Shown here: positions 8,874-17,853 of the stretch, in pieces | Numbering within the stretch: the stretch's first letter is position 1 | Layout of the letters: the number at the start of each line of letters is the position of its first letter | Assembly: GCF_000155735.2 (NCBI RefSeq) | Contig: NC_020908.1 | Span: 1,803,001-1,867,000 of the forward strand | DNA from: Octadecabacter arcticus 238 | GTDB lineage: Bacteria > Pseudomonadota > Alphaproteobacteria > Rhodobacterales > Rhodobacteraceae | DNA length: 64,000 bases | Reading direction: 5' to 3' | Notes under the pieces: model-generated | What the model was told of the DNA's origin: nothing | Seen by the model: only the letters and a program-made list of their open reading frames with translations | The model's database searches: none | Made by a program: the position numbers and the translations under genes

Positions 8874-8940
8874 CGGCGGATTGACGCGATTAACGTCCAG
8901 CGCATGATCTGGGGCGTACCTATTACAAAGGAGATCGTTA

Positions 8941-9491
8941 TGGATTTTGAAAACAACACAAAGACCCTGCTGCTGGTCGAGGATGATGATGCGTTTCGGT
9001 CGCGTCTAGGTACCGCGTTGCAAAAAAGAGGGTTTAACATTACGTCTGCCTCAAGCGTTGCCGAGGGTCTGAGTGCGGTCCGCATGAATGCACCGGAATA
9101 TGCAGTCATTGACCTTAGGTTGCAGGATGGAAGCGGGTTGGACGTCGTTGAGGCGCTAGAACAACAACGCCCTGATGCGCGCGCGATCATTCTGACGGGG
9201 TACGGCAATATTCAGACTGCCGTCGCAGCAACGCGTCTTGGGGCCATCGACTATATGACTAAGCCCGCCACAGCCGACGAGATTGTCGATACGCTCATGG
9301 CCCCAAACGGCACACGGCCACCGGCACCAGATGCGCCCATTTCACCCGACGATGCACGGTTTGAACACATCGAACAGGTCTTTCACGAGGCGGGCGAAAA
9401 CGTTTCAGAGACCGCGCGGCTTTTGCAGATGCACCGTCGAACATTGCAGCGCATTTTGAGCCGTCATAAAGTCGTCAAAGATGCAGCGTAA
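8941..9491 (+). CDS. RegA/ActR/PrrA-type redox response regulator
   Basis: The 183-residue product has a receiver domain (LLLVEDDDAF acidic pocket, phospho-acceptor Asp in VIDLRLQDGSG, Thr in ILTGYGN, Lys in YMTKPA), a proline-rich linker, and a C-terminal Fis-type helix-turn-helix (SETARLLQMHRRTLQRIL) nearly identical in pattern to RegA/PrrA. Those regulators control photosynthesis, respiration and carbon fixation genes with the sensor kinase RegB. No regB or senC lies nearby, so this is an orphan. The ATG at 8941 follows AAAGGAGA, which decides it against an upstream in-frame start at 8904. Confidence 0.85.
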
Positions 9492-9933
9492 CGACAATGA
9501 TGTGATCGCAATTCGGAGCAATCCGGAGAATAGTAGTGCAGACCAAACGTTTAAAAAAGGGCCGACCATCTACTTTGACGGGTCGTGTCCGCTGTGTTCG
9601 ATTGAAATAGATCATTATGCGTCTCGCGTGGGTGGCGACAAACTGGGCTTTGTCGATGTATCCCGCAACGATGCCCGACTTGGCGCTGATCTTACGTCTG
9701 ATACGGCGATGCGTCGGTTCCATGTTCGCCGATCGGATGGCTCACTCGTCTCTGGAGCACGGGCATTTATCGAGGTCTGGGAGACGCTACCGGGGTGGCA
9801 GTGGGCCGCCAGTGTGGCCAAGATCCGCGGAGTATTGCCGGTGCTTGAGATCGGGTATCGCGCTTTTCTGCCGATCCGTCCTTTCATATCAAAGGTTATG
9901 GGGCGCTTCAGTGCGCACAAGGTTTCTAAGTGA
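9481..9933 (+). CDS. DCC family (DUF393) thiol-disulfide protein
   Basis: The 150-residue protein has the family signature IYFDGSCPLCSIEIDHY near residue 30, giving the Cys-x-x-Cys pair and the D-C-C pattern for which the family is named, and a later RSDGSLVSGARAF segment. DCC proteins have a thioredoxin-like fold with unknown redox partners. The gene overlaps the regulator by 11 bases. Its place behind a flavoprotein pair and a redox regulator supports a role in thiol or light/oxygen stress, but that is inference. Confidence 0.8.
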   Translation: MQRNDNDVIAIRSNPENSSADQTFKKGPTIYFDGSCPLCSIEIDHYASRVGGDKLGFVDVSRNDARLGADLTSDTAMRRFHVRRSDGSLVSGARAFIEVWETLPGWQWAASVAKIRGVLPVLEIGYRAFLPIRPFISKVMGRFSAHKVSK

Positions 9934-9991
9934 ACTGGATCAAAGCGATGGCACGTATACTGTCCAAGTGGTGATCTGACGACATAACTCC

Positions 9992-10288
9992 TTAGTCGTG
10001 TTCGCCGTCACGGCTTCGCCCCAACCCGCTCATAAACAGGTGTGGCTTTGAGGCTGCCGCAGTGTACGTCGCCACGGTGACAGCCGCTGCGGCTATCAAG
10101 ACAGCATGTCCAAGAACGCTGATCGCCAACACCGTATAACTGCCAAGGGCGATGCCGAAACTGACGGCCCACATCAACCCCAATGCTTGCAAAACAAGGT
10201 GCCGTCTTTTGGTGTCCGGTATATGACGCAGGGGGCTTACGTCGGCATTGAATATGAAATTCCATCCGAAGAAGATCAGCTGTCTCAT
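9992..10288 (-). CDS. Small two-helix membrane protein
   Basis: The 98-residue protein has hydrophobic spans at about residues 33-55 and 58-80 and a charged C-terminus. It converges on the DCC gene. No family is recognised. Codon use and composition resemble the neighbouring real genes, which supports it being expressed. Confidence 0.5.
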   Translation of the reverse strand: MRQLIFFGWNFIFNADVSPLRHIPDTKRRHLVLQALGLMWAVSFGIALGSYTVLAISVLGHAVLIAAAAVTVATYTAAASKPHLFMSGLGRSRDGEHD

Positions 10289-10416
10289 CGTGCAGTTCCT
10301 CGCGTAAATTTGAAAAATGTCTGGCGAGCTAACAAATGTCGGCGTCCGCGTATTTCCAGCAATACCTTATCTGCTTTTGCGCTCATGTGCGACTGCGCTG
10401 GTCGCCGCACCGGCAA

Positions 10417-10728
10417 TCATTTGCCGCGCCAGATCAATGACTGGCGATTAAGTATATGCAGATCGGCGCGGCCTGCCATAATATCTTCGCACAATTGCAC
10501 AGCGCGAACGGCCTGATCGCGAGAAAGATGTTTGTATGCTGGACGCGCGAGGTTTTCATACCAGACACCATTGCTCACAGTGTCCAAAACGATGCATTGG
10601 AAGCAATGATCATATAGCACAGGCCAGTTAGTGTCAGACGTGCGCGCCATCTGTGGCAGGACTTCTTTGGTCAGAACAAGATAGCGGCTGACGAGGTCGG
10701 CGGTGCGGCATTCGGGTTGGTTCACCAC
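10417..10728 (-). CDS. Hypothetical soluble protein
   Basis: The 103-residue protein has a plausible globular composition with a central segment WPVLYDHCFQCIVLD and a helical C-terminus. No domain is recognised. It lies between small minus-strand genes in the chromosomal block ahead of the IS pile-up. The amino-acid mix and absence of stop-rich alternatives suggest a real gene. Confidence 0.5.
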   Translation of the reverse strand: MVNQPECRTADLVSRYLVLTKEVLPQMARTSDTNWPVLYDHCFQCIVLDTVSNGVWYENLARPAYKHLSRDQAVRAVQLCEDIMAGRADLHILNRQSLIWRGK

Positions 10729-10777
10729 TAAACCTTTCCGGTTAAGATAAGTTGCCGCTGATTGTTGATGATCACAG

Positions 10778-10969
10778 TTACAGCAGTTTTCTGAGTTTAC
10801 AGCGTTGCGAATGCAGATGTTCCCAACTCATAATTTCTGAGATCACGGCGTCAATATCGCATATATTTTCTGGGCCGAATGCAAGCAAATGTTGTCCCAC
10901 CCAATCGTTAAGGTCACACAGCTTAATGGGTACAAATAAGCCAGGCTGGTTGTTGCGAGGACCATGCAA
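10778..10969 (-). CDS. Possible small hypothetical protein
   Basis: The reading frame of 63 residues (with a segment LNDWVGQHLLAFGPENICD) may be a short gene or a 3' remnant. No ribosome-binding site or family supports it. It lies in a 500-base zone that otherwise holds little before the topoisomerase-like remnant at 11232. Confidence 0.25.
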   Translation of the reverse strand: MHGPRNNQPGLFVPIKLCDLNDWVGQHLLAFGPENICDIDAVISEIMSWEHLHSQRCKLRKLL

Positions 10970-11231
10970 ACTGATGCCAATAGTATTGGCCGGATTAAAA
11001 AGAGATCATTCATGAACCTGCGACTAAAGTCCGTTTTGTCCGCAGAGCGACGTATTAGCCAACCAAAATGCTGCAAGATGCACTAATGTCCGCAATGACG
11101 GGCCGCACTGCAGCATCCTGAGGTGGACGTGAACGGCAGGTTAGGGCCGAAAATGACAACGAAAACTGACTTGATCTAAGTGCAGTCACTGTCCGGTGCC
11201 GTGGAGGCTCGACTGGCCCGACCATCATTTT

Positions 11232-11385
11232 TCACTCCCCCCCTTTGACGGCTTGCTTTTTTTCTTTTTGATAAAGGCAGAAAGTGCTGCGCGATCCGCA
11301 AGGGTGGCTTCTGACAGATCGATATTTGCGTCACTAGCAATTTTACGCGCAAAAGAAAGTTGGGCGGCACTTGGACTGCTTAGGC
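11232..11385 (-). pseudogene. C-terminal remnant resembling topoisomerase/DUF3072 tail
   Basis: Reading the minus strand into the IS30 end gives about 50 residues ending in a stop at 11232, with segments PSAAQLSFARKIA and ATLADRAALSAFIKKKK. Similar tails occur at the C-terminus of some plasmid- or integrative-element-borne DNA topoisomerases and in DUF3072 proteins. The frame is cut by the IS30 left end, and the rest of the gene is not found on the other side of the element. So this is a truncated remnant. Identification rests on pattern memory and needs a database search. Confidence 0.4.
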
Positions 11386-12459
11386 TCAAGTTTCAAATGC
11401 AACACTCAGAGCCCTTTGGGCATAGGATGTTGTGATGGACATACGAAGCAAGCACCTCAGCAGCGAGGACCGTGGCGTGATATTAGCCGAGCATAATAGG
11501 GGCAGCAGTCAGCGGTTGATCGGCCAGCTTTTGCATCGCCCGGCGAGCACGATCTGCCGTGAGCTGGCGCGAGGTCGGCAGGAAGACGGCAGCTATTGCC
11601 CGCAAGCGGCGCGGCAGGCCTATGATGCCCGGCGTGCGCGCTGCCGCCGCGAGCGCAAGCTTGTGGAGGGGAGCGATCTTTATCGTTTTGTTCATGGCAA
11701 GCTCGTACATCTGCACTGGTCGCCTGAGCAGATTGCGCAGAGACTGCGTCTCATGAAGCCTGATGATCCATCCGCCCATGTGAGCCATGAGACCATCTAT
11801 GCCGCGATTTACGCGCAGCCACGTGGTGGGCTGAAGGCGGCGATGATCGAGGCGTTGCGTCAAGCGAAGCCTAAGCGTGGGCTCAAGCGCAGGACAGCGG
11901 CGGGCAGTGCTATGGTCCCGGAATCATTGCGCATTATCAATCGCCCTGAAGAGATCGAAGCGCGACTGGTACCAGGCCATTGGGAGGGCGACCTCATCAA
12001 GGGCGCATTCAATCGCTCGTCAGTGGGGACCTTGGTCGAGCGCAAGACACGCTTTGTCATTCTTTGCAAAATGGACGGCAATGGGGCCGAGGCCGCGCTC
12101 GACAGCTTCACCCGCCAGATGAGACGACTACCCGCTGCTTTGCGCAAGAGCATGACCTACGACCGCGGCTCCGAAATGGCCTGCCACCCCGAACTCGCCA
12201 GACGGTTGAAGATCGATATCTGGTTCTGCGATCCGCATGCGCCTTGGCAGCGTGGCAGCAACGAGAACACCAACGGACTGCTGCGTCAGTACATGCCCAA
12301 AGGAACTGACCTGAACGGTGCAAGCCAAACATGGCTGAACGACGTTGCAAACCTGATGAACAACCGCCCGAGAAAAACTCTCGGTTGGAGAACACCCGCT
12401 GAAGCCATGGCCGACGAAATCGCGGCCTTCAAATCAACCGTTGCACTTGATGTTTGAAT
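11384..12459 (+). mobile_element. IS30 family element
   Basis: An intact IS30-type transposase is bounded by imperfect inverted repeats: the left end near 11384-11403 and the right end near 12440-12459 share a TCAA...TCAA.TGCAAC pattern when compared head to head. Ends are accurate to a few bases; I see no convincing target duplication. It truncates the topoisomerase-like remnant on its left and the hypothetical gene on its right. Confidence 0.8.
11435..12457 (+). CDS. IS30 family transposase
   Basis: The protein of about 340 residues begins with the IS30 helix-turn-helix (KHLSSEDRGVILAEH, then IGQLLHRPASTICREL) and carries the DDE core (GHWEGDLIKG near residue 182, TYDRGSEM near 239, and GSNENTNGLLRQYMPKG for the final acidic residue). 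Full length with no frameshift. The ATG at 11435 directly follows an in-frame GTG. Confidence 0.93.
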   Translation: MDIRSKHLSSEDRGVILAEHNRGSSQRLIGQLLHRPASTICRELARGRQEDGSYCPQAARQAYDARRARCRRERKLVEGSDLYRFVHGKLVHLHWSPEQIAQRLRLMKPDDPSAHVSHETIYAAIYAQPRGGLKAAMIEALRQAKPKRGLKRRTAAGSAMVPESLRIINRPEEIEARLVPGHWEGDLIKGAFNRSSVGTLVERKTRFVILCKMDGNGAEAALDSFTRQMRRLPAALRKSMTYDRGSEMACHPELARRLKIDIWFCDPHAPWQRGSNENTNGLLRQYMPKGTDLNGASQTWLNDVANLMNNRPRKTLGWRTPAEAMADEIAAFKSTVALDV

Positions 12460-13791
12460 CCAAGCATTGGCGAAATCTTTGAACTTAGCCAAAGGCTCCA
12501 AGGAAAAAACACCGCTTACAAATGGGCCCTCCGAGACGTAAAATTTAACCAACTTTGGTCGGCATATGGTGGCCGAGATGCCACCGGTAAGCTTAAGAAA
12601 TATGCGCGGATCTACAAGAAAAAATGGCAAGATTTCCTTCAGTCCACGTTAGCTCATGAGGGTAAAAGTACCAGATTGAATCTTTGGAATCTAGCTCCAA
12701 CAGATGATCTAGTCGCGTTTCTGATTGAGGCTGAACAGTTTGATGAAGCAGTCGCCGTAACTGAGGCCATGCTCATCGGATTCGAAGCAGGTGTTCAGCA
12801 CCTCAACTTACCATCAGAGTATTTGCCCTTGAAGGCTGAGGATCAAACCAATGTTTCTGGTCGAATGTTGCTTTCGTACTTTTTCGTGCCTGACAAGGTT
12901 GCAAGATTAAAAGCAGCCAAAGAAATTTCAAATTTGTTGTTGGATGAAGGCAATTTCCGTAACTTGTACTTGGAGAAGCTAGGCACTCTTCTTTATGAAG
13001 CGGATATTTGCGACTTCCTATCAGTATTGAAATTGAGTGACCCAGTACCTTTCTCCGAGTCTGAAATTCGTTCGGTCTTAAGGCACCCATCTGTCTTGTC
13101 TGAGTATATTCTTGAAACTTTAGGATTTAGTCCCCAGTTCGAAAATTTAGAGTACTCAGAGTTTTCAAATGGCGATCTGAGGCCCTCGGAGAGGATGGAA
13201 CGATCCAAAAATGGGGTCCCTAATATTTGGAGCATGCAAATACACCGCTTATCCCGCGCCTGCGGCCTTAGGCTTGACCTTCGGATTGCGGCCGAGTGGG
13301 AAGAACTAACCAAGCGCAAGCCATTTCTTTTTTTCAATCACACTGACTACATAAGCGAAAAATATCACAGCCTAGACAATGTGAGTTGTTCGCTTTCTTG
13401 GAACTGTGAAAGCGCGATTGTCTCTGCGTACCTACGAACTATTGGGTACTGCTTTGTGAAGGGGATTTTGGACAGCGCGAACTTAGCGGAATATATCGTT
13501 CCTGCCCTGCCGTTTGGTGAGCCATTGTCGGACATTTCCCCCAGTCAGCGTCCTGATTTTTGGCCTGACTTTGGCAACCTAAATATGTCAGGCTCAGAAC
13601 TAAGTGATGCCGTTTTGCAGCATTTCTTGAACGAATGGAAGCTTCCCAGTGAAGTCCCGCTATTTGCCAGTGGACCGCTTCGGTCTGATGAACGCGGAAT
13701 TGATATCGATTGGGAATGTATGGTCGTTTCAGAGGAAGACCATCAGGGACAGCTAACCGAGCTTTTTGGTCATATATACTCCTGCGCCTGA
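12454..13791 (+). CDS. Unrecognised protein, 5' end lost to IS30, 3' end altered by IS630
   Basis: The frame opens within the IS30 right terminus (TTG) and runs 445 codons, so the native N-terminus is probably missing. Composition and the lower GC of this gene differ from the neighbours. The protein is soluble, mixed alpha/beta or helical, with segments such as KLKKYARIYKKKWQDF, HTDYISEKYHSLDNV and SAYLRTIGYCFVKG. I recognise no family or motif. The last three residues come from the IS630 end; removing that element with one TA copy restores a stop at 14963-14965, five bases before a TTG that could start the next gene. A role in defence is possible for an accessory locus but unsupported. Confidence 0.6.
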   Translation: MNPSIGEIFELSQRLQGKNTAYKWALRDVKFNQLWSAYGGRDATGKLKKYARIYKKKWQDFLQSTLAHEGKSTRLNLWNLAPTDDLVAFLIEAEQFDEAVAVTEAMLIGFEAGVQHLNLPSEYLPLKAEDQTNVSGRMLLSYFFVPDKVARLKAAKEISNLLLDEGNFRNLYLEKLGTLLYEADICDFLSVLKLSDPVPFSESEIRSVLRHPSVLSEYILETLGFSPQFENLEYSEFSNGDLRPSERMERSKNGVPNIWSMQIHRLSRACGLRLDLRIAAEWEELTKRKPFLFFNHTDYISEKYHSLDNVSCSLSWNCESAIVSAYLRTIGYCFVKGILDSANLAEYIVPALPFGEPLSDISPSQRPDFWPDFGNLNMSGSELSDAVLQHFLNEWKLPSEVPLFASGPLRSDERGIDIDWECMVVSEEDHQGQLTELFGHIYSCA

Positions 13792-14944
13792 ATTGACCTG
13801 ACGATTTTGGGCCTGCGATTCACTTCGTCGCATGGCCAAAGGCGGTTCAGTCTGTATTTTGAGTTTATGAGCAAGCAGTACAAAACAGTCTCCTTATCCG
13901 ACGAGCAGCGCATAGCACTTGAAGCGCTTTGCCGCCGCCGCAAAGTTGACGCCCTTGTTTGGAAACGGGCGCGCGCGTTTCTTCTTTTGGACGCAGGAGA
14001 AGACGCCGGAACGGTTTGCCGGATTTTGGATATTGGCCCGACAGTTTTGACGGAGTGGCGATTTGCCTTTGCCGGTGCGGGACTATCGTTTTTCGGTCTG
14101 AAGGACTACAGCCAGCGTCAGGGTCATTTGTCCGTCGTGCAAGAGCAGGCGGTGAGAGCCCATTTCACCGCGCAGCCTGCCCGCAATGCCGATGAGGTCT
14201 GTGCCTATGTTCTAGCCGAGTGCGACCAAAACTACAGCACGTCGGGAGCCGCCAAGCTGATGCGCCGCCTGGGGTTCGCGTATAAGAAACCACAATTACT
14301 GCCTGCACAGGCCGATGAAGCCAAGCAGACTGCGTTTATTGCCAAATATGAGGCCCTGATGAACGGGTTGGCCGCAGATGAGATGGTTGTCTTTTCGGAC
14401 GCTGTCCACCCCGAACACCAGAGCCGCCCCGCCCATGGTTGGTTCCCCAAGGGACAAAAGACGGCCCTGAAGGCGACATCAGGGCGCGCTTGACCTTGAG
14501 ACTTTCCAGTTCACCTTTGTGGAAGGCGAGAAGATCAATGCCCAGACAACCCGACAGATGCTGGAAAAGTTGGAACGCAACAACCAAACCAAGACGGCCA
14601 TCCACGTCTTTGTCGACAATGCCCGCTATCATCATGCCAAGATACTACAGCCATGGCTGGACAGCCCAGAACGTCGGGTGAAGTTGCATTTCTTGCCAGC
14701 ATATGCCCCGCACCTCAACCCGATCGAGCGTCTTTGGGGTGTTATGCACAAATGGGTCACCCACAATCGGCACTATGCAACGTTCAACCAATTCACAGAG
14801 GCCATTTTCGACTTCTTCCGCAAGACCCTGCCAGAAAAATGGCCAGAGTTCCGCGACACCGTCACCGACAACTTCCGCGTCATATCGCTCAAGGAATACA
14901 AAGTGATTTGAGGGGAAAACCTCAGGTCAATTCAGGCGCGGGAG
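13779..14944 (+). mobile_element. IS630 family element, copy 2 (internally deleted)
   Basis: The same element as 4516-5704 lies here in the opposite orientation, with TA at 13777-13778 and 14945-14946 and inverted repeats that differ by one base. It is 1166 bp long, exactly 23 bp shorter than copy 1. It interrupts the end of the preceding hypothetical gene. Confidence 0.95.
13867..14911 (+). pseudogene. IS630 transposase broken by a 23-bp deletion
   Basis: The first part (13867-14493) follows copy 1 to ATSGR and then ends; the rest (14519-14911) continues in another frame. Compared with copy 1, a 23-bp segment is missing at about 14487, between two copies of the 9-mer TCAGGGCGC, leaving one copy. 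The deletion shifts the frame ahead of the second catalytic aspartate region, so no active transposase can be made. Confidence 0.9.
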
Positions 14945-15285
14945 TATAATCAGAACAGGCGGTAATAAATTGGTCGAGAGAGTTATCCCTCGAGGAACTG
15001 GTCGCTGGCAAGCAGAGCTCTGTATGCGTGGCTATCTTGAACCGAAATTTAATATCAATGGCTTTTCGCACATTGGTCAACCCTTCGCCGACAAAGTAGC
15101 GTTCATGTTTGATCGCGAACCAATCGCTTACTGGAAATTTTGGCTCGAAGAGTGGTTTCCTGCGCGGCTAAGAGGATGCGGTTCAAATTTTGCCGTGGCT
15201 ACATGCTGTTCGACTAATGATCTTGAGATAATTTCGAACGCTGTAGGCAGTGACCTCTATTTAGTAGTGAGACTAAAAGTTTCGG

Positions 15286-16640
15286 GGCTCTTCTCCGCTT
15301 TGTTGAGTTATTCTAGGATTTCAAATAGAACATAGATTGATTATCTGGGATGGATGATTGTCTAATTTTGAGTTTGAAGTATTCGGTATCCCTGATGCCC
15401 CTGGCTCGTTTGCGGATCATTCCTATACTGACATTACCAGCCTCTATCCTGGCGCTTGTCAGCTTGTGTTTCGCGTAGTTGCATATGCCCACACAATGTT
15501 TTCTTAGGGATTTTGCGAACTTTTTCAGATAGAGCATGTGTGACTGATCTGCGATCAGGCACCAATTTTCCAGTTGCTCTGACATCCCCTCAAATGATGG
15601 GGCGCTCCACAGAGCCTGAAGCTGTTCTTTTAAGACGTAAAGCGTATTCAGGTTGCTATTGCTCTCCAGCAACGTTTGCAGCTTGTTACTTTGTTTTTCA
15701 TTCAACTTATCCGCATTTTTGAGCAACAGATAATGCGTGCCCTTCATCAACTCTTTACCACTTGGATCGGCCTTCCTGAACTCAAGGCGACGCTGATTAT
15801 GGATAGCCTTGCTGTAGTTTTTCATGACGTGGAAACGGTCAAATACGATGTCGGCCATCGGCAAGGACTCCCTGACAGCCTTTTGGTAGGCAGGCCCCAT
15901 ATCCATCGACACGGCCTTTATTTTATGGGCTGTATCTGGCCGCAGCTGTTTCAAAAACCTTGAAAAAACTTCGGCAGTTCGACCGGCTTCCACCCAGATC
16001 AGATGCCCTCCGACCATATCGTAGACCACCGTCATATAGTCATGACCTTTCGCCCGGGCCACTTCATCGACACCAATGTATTCCAAGCCAGCAAGCTGTG
16101 CGGGATCAAGCGCAGGGAGCGTTTCCATCAGGTATGCCTTGTCGATATTCTTTACCGTCTCCCATCGTATACCTAAATGCCTGGAGACAGCCAGAATGGA
16201 TAAATGACGGCACAATCCACTGATAAGATGGCAAAATCGATGGGTGAAACGGCACCCTTTATCAACAAAAGGACACGCCTCAATGCGGCGCTCACCCTTG
16301 CTAATAAAAACCTGCGCTAGCTCAATCTCAATCACACAAGGATACCCAAAAAACGGGATGTCGTTTACTTGTCGGCGAATATGTTGGTTGATGCTACCCT
16401 TCTTGCCGGTTGCAGGGTCTATAGCGCTCCTGCGGGCATCCCGACTGCACTGAACAATAACCTTCGCACCGTCTTCAGCCAGCTCAATTTCATTTACACG
16501 TTGCCCCTTCAGGCGTAAAATATGTTGCGAGATGTCGATGGTCATATACCTGCCCTATGTAAAGTTGTCAGAAACCTAACATATCAACAGGTTACTTGAT
16601 GGTCAGCATCTTTTCTTACTCAACAAAGCGGAGAAGAGCC
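15286..16640 (-). mobile_element. ISL3 family element with 8-bp target duplication
   Basis: Inverted repeats beginning GGCTCTTCTCCGCTTTGTTG are present at both ends (left from 15286, right ending 16640). The flanks are identical 8-mers AGTTTCGG at 15278-15285 and 16641-16648, the size expected for ISL3. The element is 1355 bp, carries one transposase, and splits the small gene described at 14970. Confidence 0.95.
15313..16545 (-). CDS. ISL3 family transposase
   Basis: The 410-residue protein shows the ISL3 pattern: an N-terminal zinc-binding/HTH region, then the DDE domain with YIGVDEVARAKGHDY near residue 155, SMDMGPAYQKAV near 215 and IVFDRFHVMKNYSKAI just after it, which is the DRFH signature of the family. 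Full length, no frameshift. It lies on the minus strand within its element. Confidence 0.92.
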   Translation of the reverse strand: MTIDISQHILRLKGQRVNEIELAEDGAKVIVQCSRDARRSAIDPATGKKGSINQHIRRQVNDIPFFGYPCVIEIELAQVFISKGERRIEACPFVDKGCRFTHRFCHLISGLCRHLSILAVSRHLGIRWETVKNIDKAYLMETLPALDPAQLAGLEYIGVDEVARAKGHDYMTVVYDMVGGHLIWVEAGRTAEVFSRFLKQLRPDTAHKIKAVSMDMGPAYQKAVRESLPMADIVFDRFHVMKNYSKAIHNQRRLEFRKADPSGKELMKGTHYLLLKNADKLNEKQSNKLQTLLESNSNLNTLYVLKEQLQALWSAPSFEGMSEQLENWCLIADQSHMLYLKKFAKSLRKHCVGICNYAKHKLTSARIEAGNVSIGMIRKRARGIRDTEYFKLKIRQSSIPDNQSMFYLKS

Positions 16641-16734
16641 AGTTTCGGGTCAAAAATTTACTTCTAGCAAAGTCCAACAGGGAGAGTATTTTGCATCAAA
16701 AAAGATCTATGAGTGGCAAAGCGCAAGAAAATGA

Positions 16735-17145
16735 GAAGCCTACCGCAACATTGACCTGCGTCGGCTTTAGGGAAGCTGCGTTACGGCAATGATCAATGGG
16801 ATGAACGGCAGCTAAGGGCCGGAAGTGTCGATACCCGCAAGCAGGATTAGGCCACCTTTTTATGCGCAAGCAGTTGGGTCAAGACATCGCTGACAATTTC
16901 TAACGACCGGACCCGCGCAGCGTGATCGTGGATCATATCTGTTGGGGTCGTGATTTCAATGTACCCGATGCTTTAGCTTTGGCCTTGAATGTAGTTACCT
17001 CAAACGAACCAACCATCCAGCTCCTGCAAGTCACACAACTTAGTCATACCTAGTGTCCCGCCAAGTATACGCAAACTTTTAAAGTGCTTTCGGAAAGACA
17101 CCAGACGCATTAGGCACGACTATCTTCGCAATTCTGGGGCATGTC
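16735..17145. other. Gene-poor stretch with a decayed fragment
   Basis: About 410 bases lack an intact gene. Near 16807-16822 is an AACGGCAGCTAAGGGCC motif resembling the short repeats near 11130 and 35310. A possible minus-strand gene remnant ends at 16847. Confidence 0.4.
16847..16965 (-). pseudogene. Possible 3' remnant of an unidentified gene
   Basis: A minus-strand frame of about 38 codons ends at a stop at 16847 and reads as a natural-looking helical tail (TTPTDMIHDHAARVRSLEI). Upstream of it, frames are broken by several stops. It may be the end of a gene whose 5' part has decayed. The family is not recognised and confidence is low. Confidence 0.25.
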
Positions 17146-17691
17146 ATGGCGCAAAAAGCTACCATCTACAAAGTTGAGCTTTCCGTCTCCGATATGGATC
17201 GCCATTATTATGAGACGCACAAACTAACTGTGGCAAAACATCCCTCGGAGACGGATGAAAGACTGATGGTGCGTATCCTCGCCTTTTCCCTGAATGCCCA
17301 TGAGCAACTGGAAATGACCAAGGGTCTTTCAACGGATGATGAGCCGGACATTTGGCAGAAAAGCCTGAGTGGCGAGCTGGAATTGTGGGTGGCTCTGGGC
17401 CTTCCGAGCGAGAAGGTTGTGCGTCAGTCCTGTGGCAAAGCCAGCAAGGTGATCGTCTATAGTTACGGTGGCAGGACCGCTAAGATGTGGTGGGAAAAGC
17501 TCAAAAACAACACTACTCGTTTTGATAATCTTCAGGTCATGAATTTTTCGCAAGAAGAGACCCGTGATCTTGGCGAGCTGGCAAATCGCTCGATGAAGGT
17601 GCAGGTAAATATTCAGGATGGCGAAGTCATGGTCGGCGTAGACGATCGCATCGTCTACGTGACCCCGATCGAATGGAAAAATGCCGCGTAG
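17146..17691 (+). CDS. yaeQ: YaeQ family protein
   Basis: The 181-residue protein matches YaeQ throughout: it begins MAQKATIYKVELSVSDMDRH, has the conserved HPSETDERLMVRILAF motif, and ends with a strand-rich region (EWKNAA). YaeQ has a restriction-endonuclease-like fold of the PD-(D/E)xK type; its role is not settled, though E. coli YaeQ was linked to rfaH-related suppression. The length is normal for the family. It is monocistronic or loosely followed by the exonuclease gene 160 bases downstream. Confidence 0.9.
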   Translation: MAQKATIYKVELSVSDMDRHYYETHKLTVAKHPSETDERLMVRILAFSLNAHEQLEMTKGLSTDDEPDIWQKSLSGELELWVALGLPSEKVVRQSCGKASKVIVYSYGGRTAKMWWEKLKNNTTRFDNLQVMNFSQEETRDLGELANRSMKVQVNIQDGEVMVGVDDRIVYVTPIEWKNAA

Positions 17692-17853
17692 TTGAATTGT
17701 CTGTACAGTATCCAAAGAAATGAAATGCTTTGTGACGCCCCACATTCATTAGATCTGACGTGCAAAAGATCGCGACGGACAAGATGCATCGCAGCGCGGG
17801 GTAAGATAGTTTCACAAGCGTAGGACAGCGAATGATGGACGTGTTGAACAGAT

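Larger units (their letters stand above)
14970..16734 (+). pseudogene. Unrecognised 133-residue protein gene split by ISL3
   Basis: The 5' part (14970-15285) reads into the ISL3 left end. Joining 15285 to 16649 restores the frame, which continues to a TGA at 16732-16734 and gives 133 residues. Recognisable segments are FNINGFSHIGQPFADKVAF and YWKFWLEEWFPARL. In the pre-insertion sequence the TTG at 14970 lies five bases after the stop of the upstream gene, so it was either a coupled second gene or, with one ancestral frameshift, the C-terminal end of the same protein. No family is recognised. Confidence 0.6.
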
